Source: DMER01 sp003451645 | Lineage (GTDB): Bacteria; Pseudomonadota; Alphaproteobacteria; Micropepsales; Micropepsaceae | DNA length: 64,000 bases | Direction: 5' to 3' | Assembly: GCA_031976175.1 (NCBI GenBank) | Contig: DALYLR010000017.1 | Location: 1-64,000, forward strand | Part shown: in pieces, positions 34,819 to 43,401 of the stretch | How positions within the stretch are numbered: the first letter of the stretch is position 1 | How the letters are laid out: every line of letters starts with the position of its first letter | Translations under genes and position numbers: made by a program | The notes under the pieces: generated by a model | Databases searched by the model: none | Told to the model about the DNA's origin: nothing | Seen by the model: only the letters and a program-made list of their open reading frames with translations

Positions 34819-36062
34819 GCCACCCTCATCCGGTCGAGGCCAATGGTCCGTATAAAGATGAAATACATGATGAGAACGCCAGCGAGGAGCAGGCCGGACA
34901 AGGCTGCCGCCAAACCCCAATTCAGGGTCTCGTTCATGTGGAAGCTGATGAAATTGCCGATCATCTGGCCGCTGTCGCCGCCGACAAGGGCGGGCGTGAT
35001 GTAGAACCCTGCCGCCAAGATGAAGACCAGCAAAACACCCGCGCCCACGCCTGGCATCGAGAGTGGCAAGTAGACCTGCCAAAAGGCGCCCGGCGCTGAG
35101 GCGCCGAGTGAACGCGCGGCGCGCACATAATGTGGCGGGATCGCGATCATGACGGAGTAGATGGGCAGGATCATAAATGGCAAAAGGATATGCGTCATCG
35201 CAATCAGCGTGCCAGTCATGTTATGGATGAGGTCCATGCGCTCAGTCTCGGCGAAGAAGGGCGAGGCGACGGCGAGGTCATTCACAACGCCCTCGCGCTG
35301 CAGCAGAACGATCCAGGCAGTGGTACGCACGATCACGCTGGTCCAGAAGGGCAAGAGCACCAGTACCATCATGCTGTTGCGCCAAAAGGGCGTTGTATTG
35401 GCCATCATGAAGGCGAGCGGATAGCCGATGAACAAACACAGGACAGTTACCAACCCCGCGATCACAAAGGTCCGCAGAAACAGGGTGACGTAGATGCTGT
35501 CTTCCTGAGGTTTTTGGATGATTTGGCCATCCACATTGCGCTCGAGGTCGAGGGCCGCAAGGTAGAAGCCCAGGGTGTAGACCTCGGCCGCGTTCTTGAA
35601 TTTGACCCAAGTCTCCCGCGAGCCCCAGCGCGAATCGAGGGCACCAAAGGCCGGTGCATAAGGCGCCGACAATTGATCCGCCGACCGTGCGGCCTTGATC
35701 AACATGGACCGGAAGCCAGGCATCTCGATGTTGAGCCGCGTGACCGCCTTGCCAAGGATGTCCTTGGACTGAGCATTGATGAGATCTTGCGGCAAGGCGT
35801 TGTAAGCGCGGATCGGCGGATTGCCCCGGCCATTCCAGCTGACCAAAGCGTTCGTGGTGTGCGGCAATACTTCCGACAGGGTAGGGTTGTAGACACTGCG
35901 CCATAGAATGTCGCCAATGGGCAGGACGAAAAACACGGTCAGGAAAGCGACGAGCGGCATGGCCATCCAGAACGCGCTGCTGCGCGCCCGCTTGTTGGTC
36001 CGCTCAATCGCGGCCGACAGATCGGCACGGAGCGCCTGCGAAGCAGTGACCGTCATGTCCAT
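34815..36062 (-). CDS. Polyamine-type ABC transporter permease (PotH/PotB-like) with a long first loop
   Basis: 415-residue inner-membrane permease. Helix 1 spans about residues 32-57, then about 137 residues of soluble sequence come before helix 2 (about 195-221). In E. coli PotB/PotH this loop is far shorter. The EAA loop YVRAARSLGASAPGAFWQVYLPLSMPG is intact. The start may be GTG 36065, ATG 36062 or ATG 36056; the choice affects only the first residues. It partners with the permease at 33949-34818. Confidence 0.9.
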   Translation of the reverse strand: MDMTVTASQALRADLSAAIERTNKRARSSAFWMAMPLVAFLTVFFVLPIGDILWRSVYNPTLSEVLPHTTNALVSWNGRGNPPIRAYNALPQDLINAQSKDILGKAVTRLNIEMPGFRSMLIKAARSADQLSAPYAPAFGALDSRWGSRETWVKFKNAAEVYTLGFYLAALDLERNVDGQIIQKPQEDSIYVTLFLRTFVIAGLVTVLCLFIGYPLAFMMANTTPFWRNSMMVLVLLPFWTSVIVRTTAWIVLLQREGVVNDLAVASPFFAETERMDLIHNMTGTLIAMTHILLPFMILPIYSVMIAIPPHYVRAARSLGASAPGAFWQVYLPLSMPGVGAGVLLVFILAAGFYITPALVGGDSGQMIGNFISFHMNETLNWGLAAALSGLLLAGVLIMYFIFIRTIGLDRMRVA

Positions 36063-36142
36063 CACATTACCCCAACCAACTGTTGCCTAGAGCTGTGGGC
36101 GATCAAATGAGATCGCAGCAGGTCTAGGTTCGTTTGATTTGC

Positions 36143-36186
36143 GCGCTTTCTTGCGACGAATTGGTATCCACTTCGCCGGAAAGCGC
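36143..36186. other. Inverted repeat after the binding-protein gene
   Basis: GCGCTTTC (36143-36150) and GAAAGCGC (36179-36186) form an 8-bp stem with a 28-base loop, immediately 3' of the binding-protein stop on the minus strand and ahead of the permease gene. Such intercistronic stems often keep the binding-protein mRNA more abundant than the permease mRNA; that role is inference. Confidence 0.4.
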
Positions 36187-36187
36187 T

Positions 36188-37420
36188 CTAGCCGCGCGCA
36201 AGCCAAGCAGCCCAACGCAGATTCAATTCCTCTTGATACTCCGCCCACCATGCCGCATCCACCTGCATCGCGTTGGTTTCATTCTCCGGCGCGTTTGGCA
36301 TATGTGGCTTCATGTCGACGCCTGCTGTGGCGTGGATCGATACAAGCGGGAGCGAGGAGCGGCGGGCCGGGCCATACGCGATGAATCGGGCTTGTTCGGC
36401 CAACGGAACCGTACCGGTCGCAAAGCGAATGAATTCCAGCGCTACATCCTTGTTCTTGGCACCCTTCACAATGCCCAGCACATCATGTTCTTGGATTTGG
36501 CCATCCCAAATGATCTTGAAGGGCTTCTTCTCGACAATTTGCGCGTCAAAAAAGCGGCCATTATAGCCCGTCGTCATGGCAACCTCGCCATCGGCGAGCA
36601 ATTGCGGCGGTTGTGCACCCGTTTCCCACCACAATACGTCTTTACGAATCTTGTCCAATTGCGCGAAGGCTTTGGCTTGGCCTTCTGGCGTGGCGAGCGT
36701 GGCATAGACATCGGGGCCCGCGACGCCAGCGGCACGCAACGCCATTTCAAGATTGATTTTCGGCGACGTCTTGCGAAGCCCGCGCTTGCCTGGGAATTTC
36801 GCCGTGTCAAAGAAATCGGCAAGCGTTGAGGGCTGTTTATCCGCCGGGAATTTGGTTGTGTCGAACGCCACGACATGGCTGAAAATGATGGTCGTGACAC
36901 TGCAGGGCTGGATCGCATTGGGGATAAAGTCTTGCATCGCTGGCGTCCCGTCATATGCAGGAGGCAGCATCGCGGGATCAATCTTCTCCAACAGGCCCTC
37001 ATCACAGGCGCGCACGGCGTCCGCGACCTCCATGTCGACAACGTCCCAAAACTGCGTGTTGCTGTCGACTTGGGTTTTGATCTGCGCGATGCCGCCGTTG
37101 TAGTCGATGGAGGCAACCTTTGCGCCTGTCTGCGCCGCGAAGGGCTTGTGGTAGGCCTCTATTTGGCTGCGCGTATAGGCGCTGCCCCAGGAGACCACCG
37201 TAACCTCGCGCCCCGCAAATTGCTTGGCCTGGCCAGCGGCGCCGGGAATGGGAGCGGCCGGGGTGGAAACCGGCAGTTCGGGCATCGCCCGCGTCTGCAT
37301 GTCCCGGCTCATATCGTTGGCCAGTTCTTCGGAGTTCTGCCCGAACACATAAAGGCCAGCCACAATCGCTGCGATGAGCGCCACGGCCGCCAGCAGAACA
37401 TAAAGGATCGTCTTGCTCAT
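36188..37420 (-). CDS. Polyamine-type ABC transporter substrate-binding protein, membrane-anchored
   Basis: 410 residues. A single N-terminal hydrophobic helix (residues about 5-27) lacks an obvious signal-peptidase site or lipobox, so the protein may stay anchored in the inner membrane. After a Pro/Ala-rich linker (residues 45-65) comes the SBP family 1 domain of PotD/PotF type: VTVVSWGSAYTRSQIEAYHKPF, FWDVVDMEVADAVRACDEGLLE, and LADGEVAMTTGYNGR. It lies 110 bases after the ATPase gene on the same strand. Confidence 0.88.
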   Translation of the reverse strand: MSKTILYVLLAAVALIAAIVAGLYVFGQNSEELANDMSRDMQTRAMPELPVSTPAAPIPGAAGQAKQFAGREVTVVSWGSAYTRSQIEAYHKPFAAQTGAKVASIDYNGGIAQIKTQVDSNTQFWDVVDMEVADAVRACDEGLLEKIDPAMLPPAYDGTPAMQDFIPNAIQPCSVTTIIFSHVVAFDTTKFPADKQPSTLADFFDTAKFPGKRGLRKTSPKINLEMALRAAGVAGPDVYATLATPEGQAKAFAQLDKIRKDVLWWETGAQPPQLLADGEVAMTTGYNGRFFDAQIVEKKPFKIIWDGQIQEHDVLGIVKGAKNKDVALEFIRFATGTVPLAEQARFIAYGPARRSSLPLVSIHATAGVDMKPHMPNAPENETNAMQVDAAWWAEYQEELNLRWAAWLARG

Positions 37421-37530
37421 GGAGAGTTCCCGTCAAAATGTGGTTGGGCGGCGCGCATGCCATACGGCCTTGCCTTGAGTGAACATCAGCGCAGAGTAAA
37501 CGTGGTGGCGGGTCATCAGTAGCGGGCGCC

Positions 37531-39234
37531 TCAATCCATAGGCCGGAAGGCAGGGCAGTCCTCAATCCGAAAGGCAACCTGCACAGTGTCGCCACGCAAC
37601 AAGCGAAGCCGCTCGGCCGTTTTGACAATGATGTCCGCGCAGCCAGGCACGACAAGTTTCAAGCGCATATGATCGCCGTGGAAGACCATGTCGTCGATGT
37701 GCGCGGAGATGCGGTTGTAGGTCGCGTCGAGTGCTGCGTCGTCAGCAACTACGTGCAAATGCTCCGGCCGCACGGTGACGACCGCGCGAGAGCCCGCATC
37801 ACCGCAATCGCGCCTGCTGGCCTGGATTTTTTCGCCGCCATCCAGGACGATGAAGGCATGATCCCTGGTCGTGTGGTCGACGCTGCCCGCGAGCTTGTTG
37901 TTCTCCCCCACAAAGGTCGAAACGAACGCATTCACGGGGCGGGCATAGAGCGCCTCGGGCGTGTCGATCTGCTGGATGTGGCCATCATGGAAAACGGCAA
38001 TGCGGTCAGACAGAGTTAGAGCTTCGGACTGATCATGGGTGACGTAGACTACCGTGAGCCCGAGATCGCGATGCAGGCGCTTGAGTTCGAATTGCATCTG
38101 CTCGCGCAAGTGCCGGTCGAGGGCGCCCAAAGGCTCGTCCATCAGCACGAGAGAGGGGCCGAACACAAGTGCACGGGCGACCGCCACACGCTGCTGCTGC
38201 CCGCCGGACAATTGATAGGGCCGGCGCTTTTCAAAACCCTCAAGCGAGACCATGCGCAAGGCACGGGCCACGCGGTCCTTGACCGCCGCGCGCGCCATGT
38301 TCCGGACCTTGAGGGGAAAGGCGAGGTTCTCGGCAACCGTCATATGGGGAAACAGAGCGTAATTCTGGAACACCATGCCAATGCCGCGCTTATGCGGCGG
38401 CGTGTTGGCGACCGGCTCCCCCTCCAAATAGATTTCGCCCTGGGTTGGGGTTTCAAAGCCCGCCAGCATCATCAAGGTGGTGGTCTTGCCCGAGCCTGAG
38501 GGGCCCAAAAGGGTCAAGAACTCGCCCCGCGCAACCTTGAGGTTCAGGTCCTTGACCACCAAGGTCTTGCCATCAAAGCTCTTTTGGACGTTCTCGAAAC
38601 TCACAAACGGCGTGGCGTCCGCGGCCTGGGGCAGGATGTCTTGGAGAATGTCGTCTTGTGCCTGCGGGGCTGCGACAGGTTCAGGCGCGGGCTCCGGGGC
38701 GTAGACCGGAGCGTCTTGCCGTTGCATGGGCCGTGGCGGCAGGCGGTCTTCGGACATAGGCACTCGAGGCATTGGAGCCGCGGCCGCCGCAAGCGCGGGC
38801 TCGTCTGGCGCAAAGTCCGGCGCAGGCTCAATGGTGCGGGCTTCAGGCAAGGGCTCATCGGCAGGGCGCGTGTCGTCCGGAGAGGACAAAATGTCGTCGT
38901 CGAGCCGGTCAAGGCTGGCGCTCACCGAGCGGTCTTCGGATACTAACGGCTCTGCAGGGGGCACCTCTGGGGCAGCCGAATCGTTCTGATTCGTGGCGTC
39001 TTCATCGACGAAGTGACGGATGAAGGGGTGCGGACTCTGCCCGTCCGGCCGCTCGTCCTTGACCTTCACGAACGCGCTCGCCGACGGCGGCAGCACCGTT
39101 TCCTCACGGTTCAGAACCTCATCCCGCGTGTGGGGGGCGGCATCGATCGGTTCATGCGGATCGTCGTGGCTTTCAGCCTGTTCGGGCTTCCCGGCAGGCG
39201 GAACGGTCACGCTCTCTTGTGTTTTGGTCGACAT
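37531..39234 (-). CDS. Polyamine-type ABC transporter ATP-binding protein with a 208-residue N-terminal extension
   Basis: 567 residues. From about residue 209 it is a standard PotA-type ATPase: Walker A GPSGSGKTT (about 244-252), Q-loop VFQNYALFPHMTV, signature LSGGQQQRVAVARA, Walker B LVLMDEPLGALD, switch His in THDQ, and a C-terminal TOBE domain. PotA proteins are about 370 residues. The extra first 208 residues are acidic, Pro/Ala-rich and low-complexity, with no recognised domain. ATG 39234 starts the extension; the frame is open to 39327. Internal ATGs at residues 155, 160 and 170 could give shorter forms. It heads the importer operon and is divergent from the iron-binding-protein gene. 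Confidence 0.88.
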   Translation of the reverse strand: MSTKTQESVTVPPAGKPEQAESHDDPHEPIDAAPHTRDEVLNREETVLPPSASAFVKVKDERPDGQSPHPFIRHFVDEDATNQNDSAAPEVPPAEPLVSEDRSVSASLDRLDDDILSSPDDTRPADEPLPEARTIEPAPDFAPDEPALAAAAAPMPRVPMSEDRLPPRPMQRQDAPVYAPEPAPEPVAAPQAQDDILQDILPQAADATPFVSFENVQKSFDGKTLVVKDLNLKVARGEFLTLLGPSGSGKTTTLMMLAGFETPTQGEIYLEGEPVANTPPHKRGIGMVFQNYALFPHMTVAENLAFPLKVRNMARAAVKDRVARALRMVSLEGFEKRRPYQLSGGQQQRVAVARALVFGPSLVLMDEPLGALDRHLREQMQFELKRLHRDLGLTVVYVTHDQSEALTLSDRIAVFHDGHIQQIDTPEALYARPVNAFVSTFVGENNKLAGSVDHTTRDHAFIVLDGGEKIQASRRDCGDAGSRAVVTVRPEHLHVVADDAALDATYNRISAHIDDMVFHGDHMRLKLVVPGCADIIVKTAERLRLLRGDTVQVAFRIEDCPAFRPMD

Positions 39235-39395
39235 GCCTAGCGGCCTAAACTCGGTTGAACGCAGGAACTCCGCGGCGCGATGCGCGCGGGACACCACGAC
39301 GCTCGACACTAAGCCATCCCGTGACAAAATGGAAAGGTTTCATGGACGGACGGGCGGGCAAGTTTGGGCGCGCGCTGGACTTGCAAATTGGGTGC

Positions 39396-39414
39396 GCTAT
39401 TGATAATCAGTCGC
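39396..39414. promoter_or_regulatory. Fur-box-like site
   Basis: GCTATTGATAATCAGTCGC matches the classic 19-base Fur consensus GATAATGATAATCATTATC at 14 of 19 positions, including the central run TGATAATCA. It ends 31 bases before the start of the ferric-iron binding protein gene, where a repressor would block transcription or initiation. Alphaproteobacterial iron control may also use RirA or Irr, whose sites differ. Confidence 0.55.
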
Positions 39415-39445
39415 AACACTGGTTGTCAAATTGGGGACGAAGTTC

Positions 39446-40468
39446 ATGCAACAGACCATCGTGAAATCATTGCTTGGCGCCTGTGGCGCGCTGGTTGCGG
39501 CGGGTTCTTTGGGTGCGGCAGAAGTGAATGTCTATACCGCCCGCCACTATGAGGGGGACGCTGCGCTTTATGACGCCTTCACGAAGGAGACTGGCATCAA
39601 GGTCAACCGTAAAGAGGGCAAGCCCGAGGAGCTGTTGCAGCTCATCGTTGCGCAAGGAAATGCGAGCCCAGCGGATGTCTTGGTCACGGTCGATGCTGGC
39701 AATTTGTGGCGGGCGGAAGCGGCCGGCGTCGTGCAGCCAGTAGCCTCGCCGATCCTGTCAGCCCGTATCCCTGCGCAGTTCCGGGATCCCTCCAATAACT
39801 GGTTTGGCATTGCCTATCGGGTGCGCCTGATCGCGGTGGCACTGGACCAGGCGGACAAGCTGAACGTGAAGTCCTATGACGACTTGGCTGCGCCGCGCTT
39901 CAAAGGCATGGTCTGCGCAAGGCAGTCGAGCAACATCTATAATCTGTCGCTGCTGGGCGCCCGGATCGGTGCAGATGGGGCGGCCAAGGCGCAAGCGTGG
40001 GCGGCGGCGGTCGCTGGCAATTTTGCGCGCCAACCTCAAGGCGGCGACACGGATCAACTCCTGGCCGTCGCATCGGGCGAGTGCAAAGTGGCGATTGCCA
40101 ACCATTACTATCTCGTGCGGCTGCAGAACTCCAAGAAGCCGGAAGAGCAGGCGGCGGCGGCGAAGATTAAGGCTGTGCTGCCTGACCAGGATGGGCGCGG
40201 GGTGCATGCCAATATCTCAGGCGCGGCGATGCTGAAATCCGCACCGAACAAGGCCGAGGCGCAGAAATTCTTGGAGTTCTTGGTATCAGACACGGCGCAG
40301 GCTTACTTTGCCAATGGGAACTATGAGTTCCCAGTCGTGGCCAGTGTGGCGCGTCCGCAAGTGCTGACCAATCTGGGTGAGTTCAAGACCGACACGATCA
40401 ATGTGCGGGTCTATGGCGAGAACCAGGCAGAGGCGCAAAAACTCTTCGATAAAGCGGGCTGGCGCTAG
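39446..40468 (+). CDS. Ferric-iron ABC transporter substrate-binding protein (FutA/FbpA-like)
   Basis: 340-residue periplasmic protein with a signal peptide ending near LGAAEV. It follows the FutA/FbpA pattern: VNVYTARHYEGDAALYDAF (Tyr ligands early), GKPEELLQLIV, GIAYRVRLIAV, and the adjacent Tyr pair in ANHYYLVRL that binds Fe(III) in this family. ATG 39446 was preferred to an in-frame TTG at 39431. A Fur-box-like site sits just upstream. Its stop overlaps that of the permease gene on the other strand. Confidence 0.92.
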   Translation: MQQTIVKSLLGACGALVAAGSLGAAEVNVYTARHYEGDAALYDAFTKETGIKVNRKEGKPEELLQLIVAQGNASPADVLVTVDAGNLWRAEAAGVVQPVASPILSARIPAQFRDPSNNWFGIAYRVRLIAVALDQADKLNVKSYDDLAAPRFKGMVCARQSSNIYNLSLLGARIGADGAAKAQAWAAAVAGNFARQPQGGDTDQLLAVASGECKVAIANHYYLVRLQNSKKPEEQAAAAKIKAVLPDQDGRGVHANISGAAMLKSAPNKAEAQKFLEFLVSDTAQAYFANGNYEFPVVASVARPQVLTNLGEFKTDTINVRVYGENQAEAQKLFDKAGWR

Positions 40469-42108
40469 TCCTGTTCGTCACTTGGAGAGCCCGCGCGGCC
40501 GCGGGCAATCGCGTGCATCATGACTGCCAATGGCAACAGGCCTGCGGCGACAATGGCGAGCGCAGGCGCCGCTAGCTCCGAGATGCGCTCGTCACTGGCC
40601 AGATGATAGGTCGCGATCGCCAAGGTGTCGAAGTTGAACGGCCGCAAGATCAGCGTGCCCGGCAACTCCTTCATCACATCCAGAAAGACAATCAACACGC
40701 CTGTGAGCAGCGACGGGCCCATGACGGGCAAATGGACGCGCATGACAGCGCGCAAGGGCGTGGCACCTAGACTGCGCGCCGCCCAGTCCATGGAATAGGT
40801 CACACGGGCGAGGCTTGTGCGGGCGGCTCCGTGCGCGGCGGCAAAGAACCGGGCGATATAGAGGAATACCAATCCAGCGATGCTGCCGGACAGCAGCAGA
40901 AACCGCTCATCGCCGAACAGCGCTGCCAGCCTCGCGTCCGCCCAGGCGAAGGGAACAATGAGGCCGATCGCAATGACTGAGCCGGGGACCGCATAGTTGA
41001 AGGTCGCGAGCGAGGCAGCCAGAGCCGCCAGCCGTGACCGGGTTATGCGCCGCGCATAGGCAAAGCCCAAAGCGATGAGGACCGCGAGGCTTGAGGCACC
41101 CAAGGCGAGGCCAAAGCTGTTGATCGCATGGGTGAGAAGCTGCGCGTCAAAGACATCGCTGCCATCCACCGCCAGAGAGATCAGGATAGTCACAGGCGCC
41201 GCGAAGCCAAGGACTGGCGGGAGCAAACAAATCGCGATGGCAACGAGGCTGCCCCCGAACCCCAATGAAATGGTGGGCAGGGGCCGGTAGCGCGCTGTTG
41301 CTTGACGGGGCAAGCTGCGGCCTCCAAAAACGCGCAAGGCGATGGCGACAAAGGCGACGAGGCCAACCAACGCCGAGGCCAGTTGCGCCGCGGCAACCGC
41401 ATCGCCTAGGCTGAAATAGGCACGGTAAATACCGGTCGTGAACGTCTGCACGCCCAAATAATCGACGGTTCCATAGTCGGCCAGCGTCTCCATGACGGCC
41501 AAGCCAGCACCAGCCAAAATGGCAGGGCGCGCCAAAGGCAAAGCCACATCCCAGAACAAGCGCACAGGCCCGCGGCCAAGACTGCGGCCGACCTCCAGCG
41601 CGCAGACGGATTGCTCAATAAAGCTCGCCCGCGCCAGCAGGTAGACATAGGGGTAGAGCGTAAAAATGAGCATCATTGCGGCGCCGGGCACTGAGCGCAC
41701 ATTGGGAAACCAATAATCCTGCGGGCCCCAGCCAAAAGCCTCGCGCAGTTCGCTCTGGACGGGTCCTGAATACTGCAGTGTATGCGCGAGCGCATAGGCC
41801 ATGACATAGGCAGGCATCGCCAAGGGCAGCGCCAGCAGAACCTCCAAGATTGGGCGGCCTGCGAAGCGGTACATGACCACAAGCCAAGCACAGACGGTCC
41901 CCACCACCGACACGCCGATCCCCACAATGACGCCCAACAGGATGGAGTTGAACACATAGCGCGGCATGACGGTCGCTGCCGTATCGGCCCAGCTGGGCGA
42001 GGAGGGCTGCAGCAAACTTGCCGCCACCGACACCAATGGCAGGCATAGAAGGGCCGCCATCCCAAAGGATGCGGCGATCCATTGCCAATTCGTTGCGCGA
42101 GGCCCCAT
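40465..42108 (-). CDS. Ferric-iron ABC transporter permease (FbpB-like, fused two-domain)
   Basis: 547-residue inner-membrane protein with about 12 helices, formed of two homologous permease halves. EAA-type loops occur twice: LEVGRSLGRGPVRLFWDVALPLARP and DWAARSLGATPLRAVMRVHLPVMGP. This matches FbpB/FutB fused permeases (about 520-570). The open frame reaches 42189; MGPRATNWQW at 42108 and earlier Mets are possible starts. It is encoded tail to tail with the binding protein, so it is on a separate transcript. No cognate ATPase lies in the window. Confidence 0.9.
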   Translation of the reverse strand: MGPRATNWQWIAASFGMAALLCLPLVSVAASLLQPSSPSWADTAATVMPRYVFNSILLGVIVGIGVSVVGTVCAWLVVMYRFAGRPILEVLLALPLAMPAYVMAYALAHTLQYSGPVQSELREAFGWGPQDYWFPNVRSVPGAAMMLIFTLYPYVYLLARASFIEQSVCALEVGRSLGRGPVRLFWDVALPLARPAILAGAGLAVMETLADYGTVDYLGVQTFTTGIYRAYFSLGDAVAAAQLASALVGLVAFVAIALRVFGGRSLPRQATARYRPLPTISLGFGGSLVAIAICLLPPVLGFAAPVTILISLAVDGSDVFDAQLLTHAINSFGLALGASSLAVLIALGFAYARRITRSRLAALAASLATFNYAVPGSVIAIGLIVPFAWADARLAALFGDERFLLLSGSIAGLVFLYIARFFAAAHGAARTSLARVTYSMDWAARSLGATPLRAVMRVHLPVMGPSLLTGVLIVFLDVMKELPGTLILRPFNFDTLAIATYHLASDERISELAAPALAIVAAGLLPLAVMMHAIARGRAGSPSDEQD

Positions 42109-42259
42109 GCGCCAACAGTAACTGCGAACGAGTCGCATTTGAAGCCAAAAAGACTTGTGACACACCCGTTCCGGGCGCGCATTCGTCATGCTAAAGCCAA
42201 GGCTGATCCGGGCGGCGGGCCAGCCGTGCTGTTAACCAGAAACAACAAGGGACGGAAAC

Positions 42260-43384
42260 ATGCTCATTGGTGTTCCAAAGGAGATCAAAGTTCACGAGTA
42301 TCGTGTTGGTCTGACGCCGGCGAGCGTGCGCGAACTCACCTCGCAAGGCCATCGGGTCATGATCGAGACGAACGCAGGCACCGCGATTGGGCTTTCGGAC
42401 GACATGTACCGGCATGTGGGGGCCTCGATTGTTCCGTCGGCCGCCGACGTCTTTGAAAAGGCCGAGATGATCGTCAAGGTCAAAGAGCCGCAGGAACGCG
42501 AGATCGCGATGCTGCGCTCGGGCCAAGTTTTGTTCACCTATCTGCATTTGGCTCCAGATCCAGACCAAACCCGCGGGCTCTTGCGATCAGATTGCGTTGC
42601 GATCGCCTATGAGACCGTGACCGATGCGCGCGGCGGCTTGCCCCTATTGGCGCCCATGTCCGAAGTCGCTGGCCGCATGTCGATCCAGGCGGGCGCGCAT
42701 TGCCTGGAGATGGAGCCGGGCGGGCGGGGGATGTTATTGGGCGGCGTGCCGGGCGTGCCGGCAGCGCGCGTTGTCATCATCGGCGGCGGCGTCGTCGGCG
42801 CCAATGCTGCACGCATGGCGATGGGGCTAGAGGCGCATGTAACGGTCCTCGACACATCGCTGCGACGTTTGGCAGATCTGGATCTGCAATTTGGCGCGAA
42901 GCTCAACACGATCTATTCAACGATCGACTCGATCGAGGAGTATGTGCTGGGCGCGGACCTTGTGGTCGGCGCGGTCTTGTTGCCGGGCGCTTCGGCGCCC
43001 AAGCTGATCACCGAAGACATGGTTCGCCGGATGAAAAAAGGCTCGGTCATCGTGGATGTGGCGATTGACCAGGGCGGGTGCAGCGAAACCTCTCGCGCCA
43101 CGACGCATGCCCAGCCGACCTATCGTGTCCATGATGTCGTCCATTACTGCGTGGCCAATATGCCAGGTGCGGTGGCGCGGACATCGACCTTTGCGCTCAA
43201 CAATGCAACGCTGCCCTTCACGGTTGCCTTGGCCAACAAGGGCTACCGCAAGGCGCTTGCCGACGACAAGCATCTGTTGGAGGGGCTCAATATTCACAGG
43301 GGTGCGTTGACATACAAGGCGGTGGCTGAGGCTCAACATCTTGTTTATGTGCCGCCGGAGAATGCGCTTCCGGTGGTCCATTAA
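42260..43384 (+). CDS. ald: Alanine dehydrogenase
   Basis: 374-residue NAD-dependent enzyme interconverting L-alanine and pyruvate plus ammonia. It starts with the family N-terminus MLIGVPKEIKVHEYRVGLTP. VKVKEPQ carries the substrate-binding Lys, and TYLHLAPD the catalytic His. The Rossmann motif is IIGGGVVGANAARMA, and VDVAIDQGGC and HYCVANMPGAVARTST are diagnostic. GGGACGG precedes the ATG. It is convergent with a Crp/Fnr gene 17 bases away. Confidence 0.97.
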   Translation: MLIGVPKEIKVHEYRVGLTPASVRELTSQGHRVMIETNAGTAIGLSDDMYRHVGASIVPSAADVFEKAEMIVKVKEPQEREIAMLRSGQVLFTYLHLAPDPDQTRGLLRSDCVAIAYETVTDARGGLPLLAPMSEVAGRMSIQAGAHCLEMEPGGRGMLLGGVPGVPAARVVIIGGGVVGANAARMAMGLEAHVTVLDTSLRRLADLDLQFGAKLNTIYSTIDSIEEYVLGADLVVGAVLLPGASAPKLITEDMVRRMKKGSVIVDVAIDQGGCSETSRATTHAQPTYRVHDVVHYCVANMPGAVARTSTFALNNATLPFTVALANKGYRKALADDKHLLEGLNIHRGALTYKAVAEAQHLVYVPPENALPVVH

Positions 43385-43401
43385 GGGTGGCTTTGCGCGG
43401 G

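Noticed and set aside
33949..35082. Longer permease starting at 35082
   Set aside because: The first 88 residues lie over the partner permease in another frame and are His/Arg-rich; ATG 34818 makes the normal overlap and starts a proper permease.
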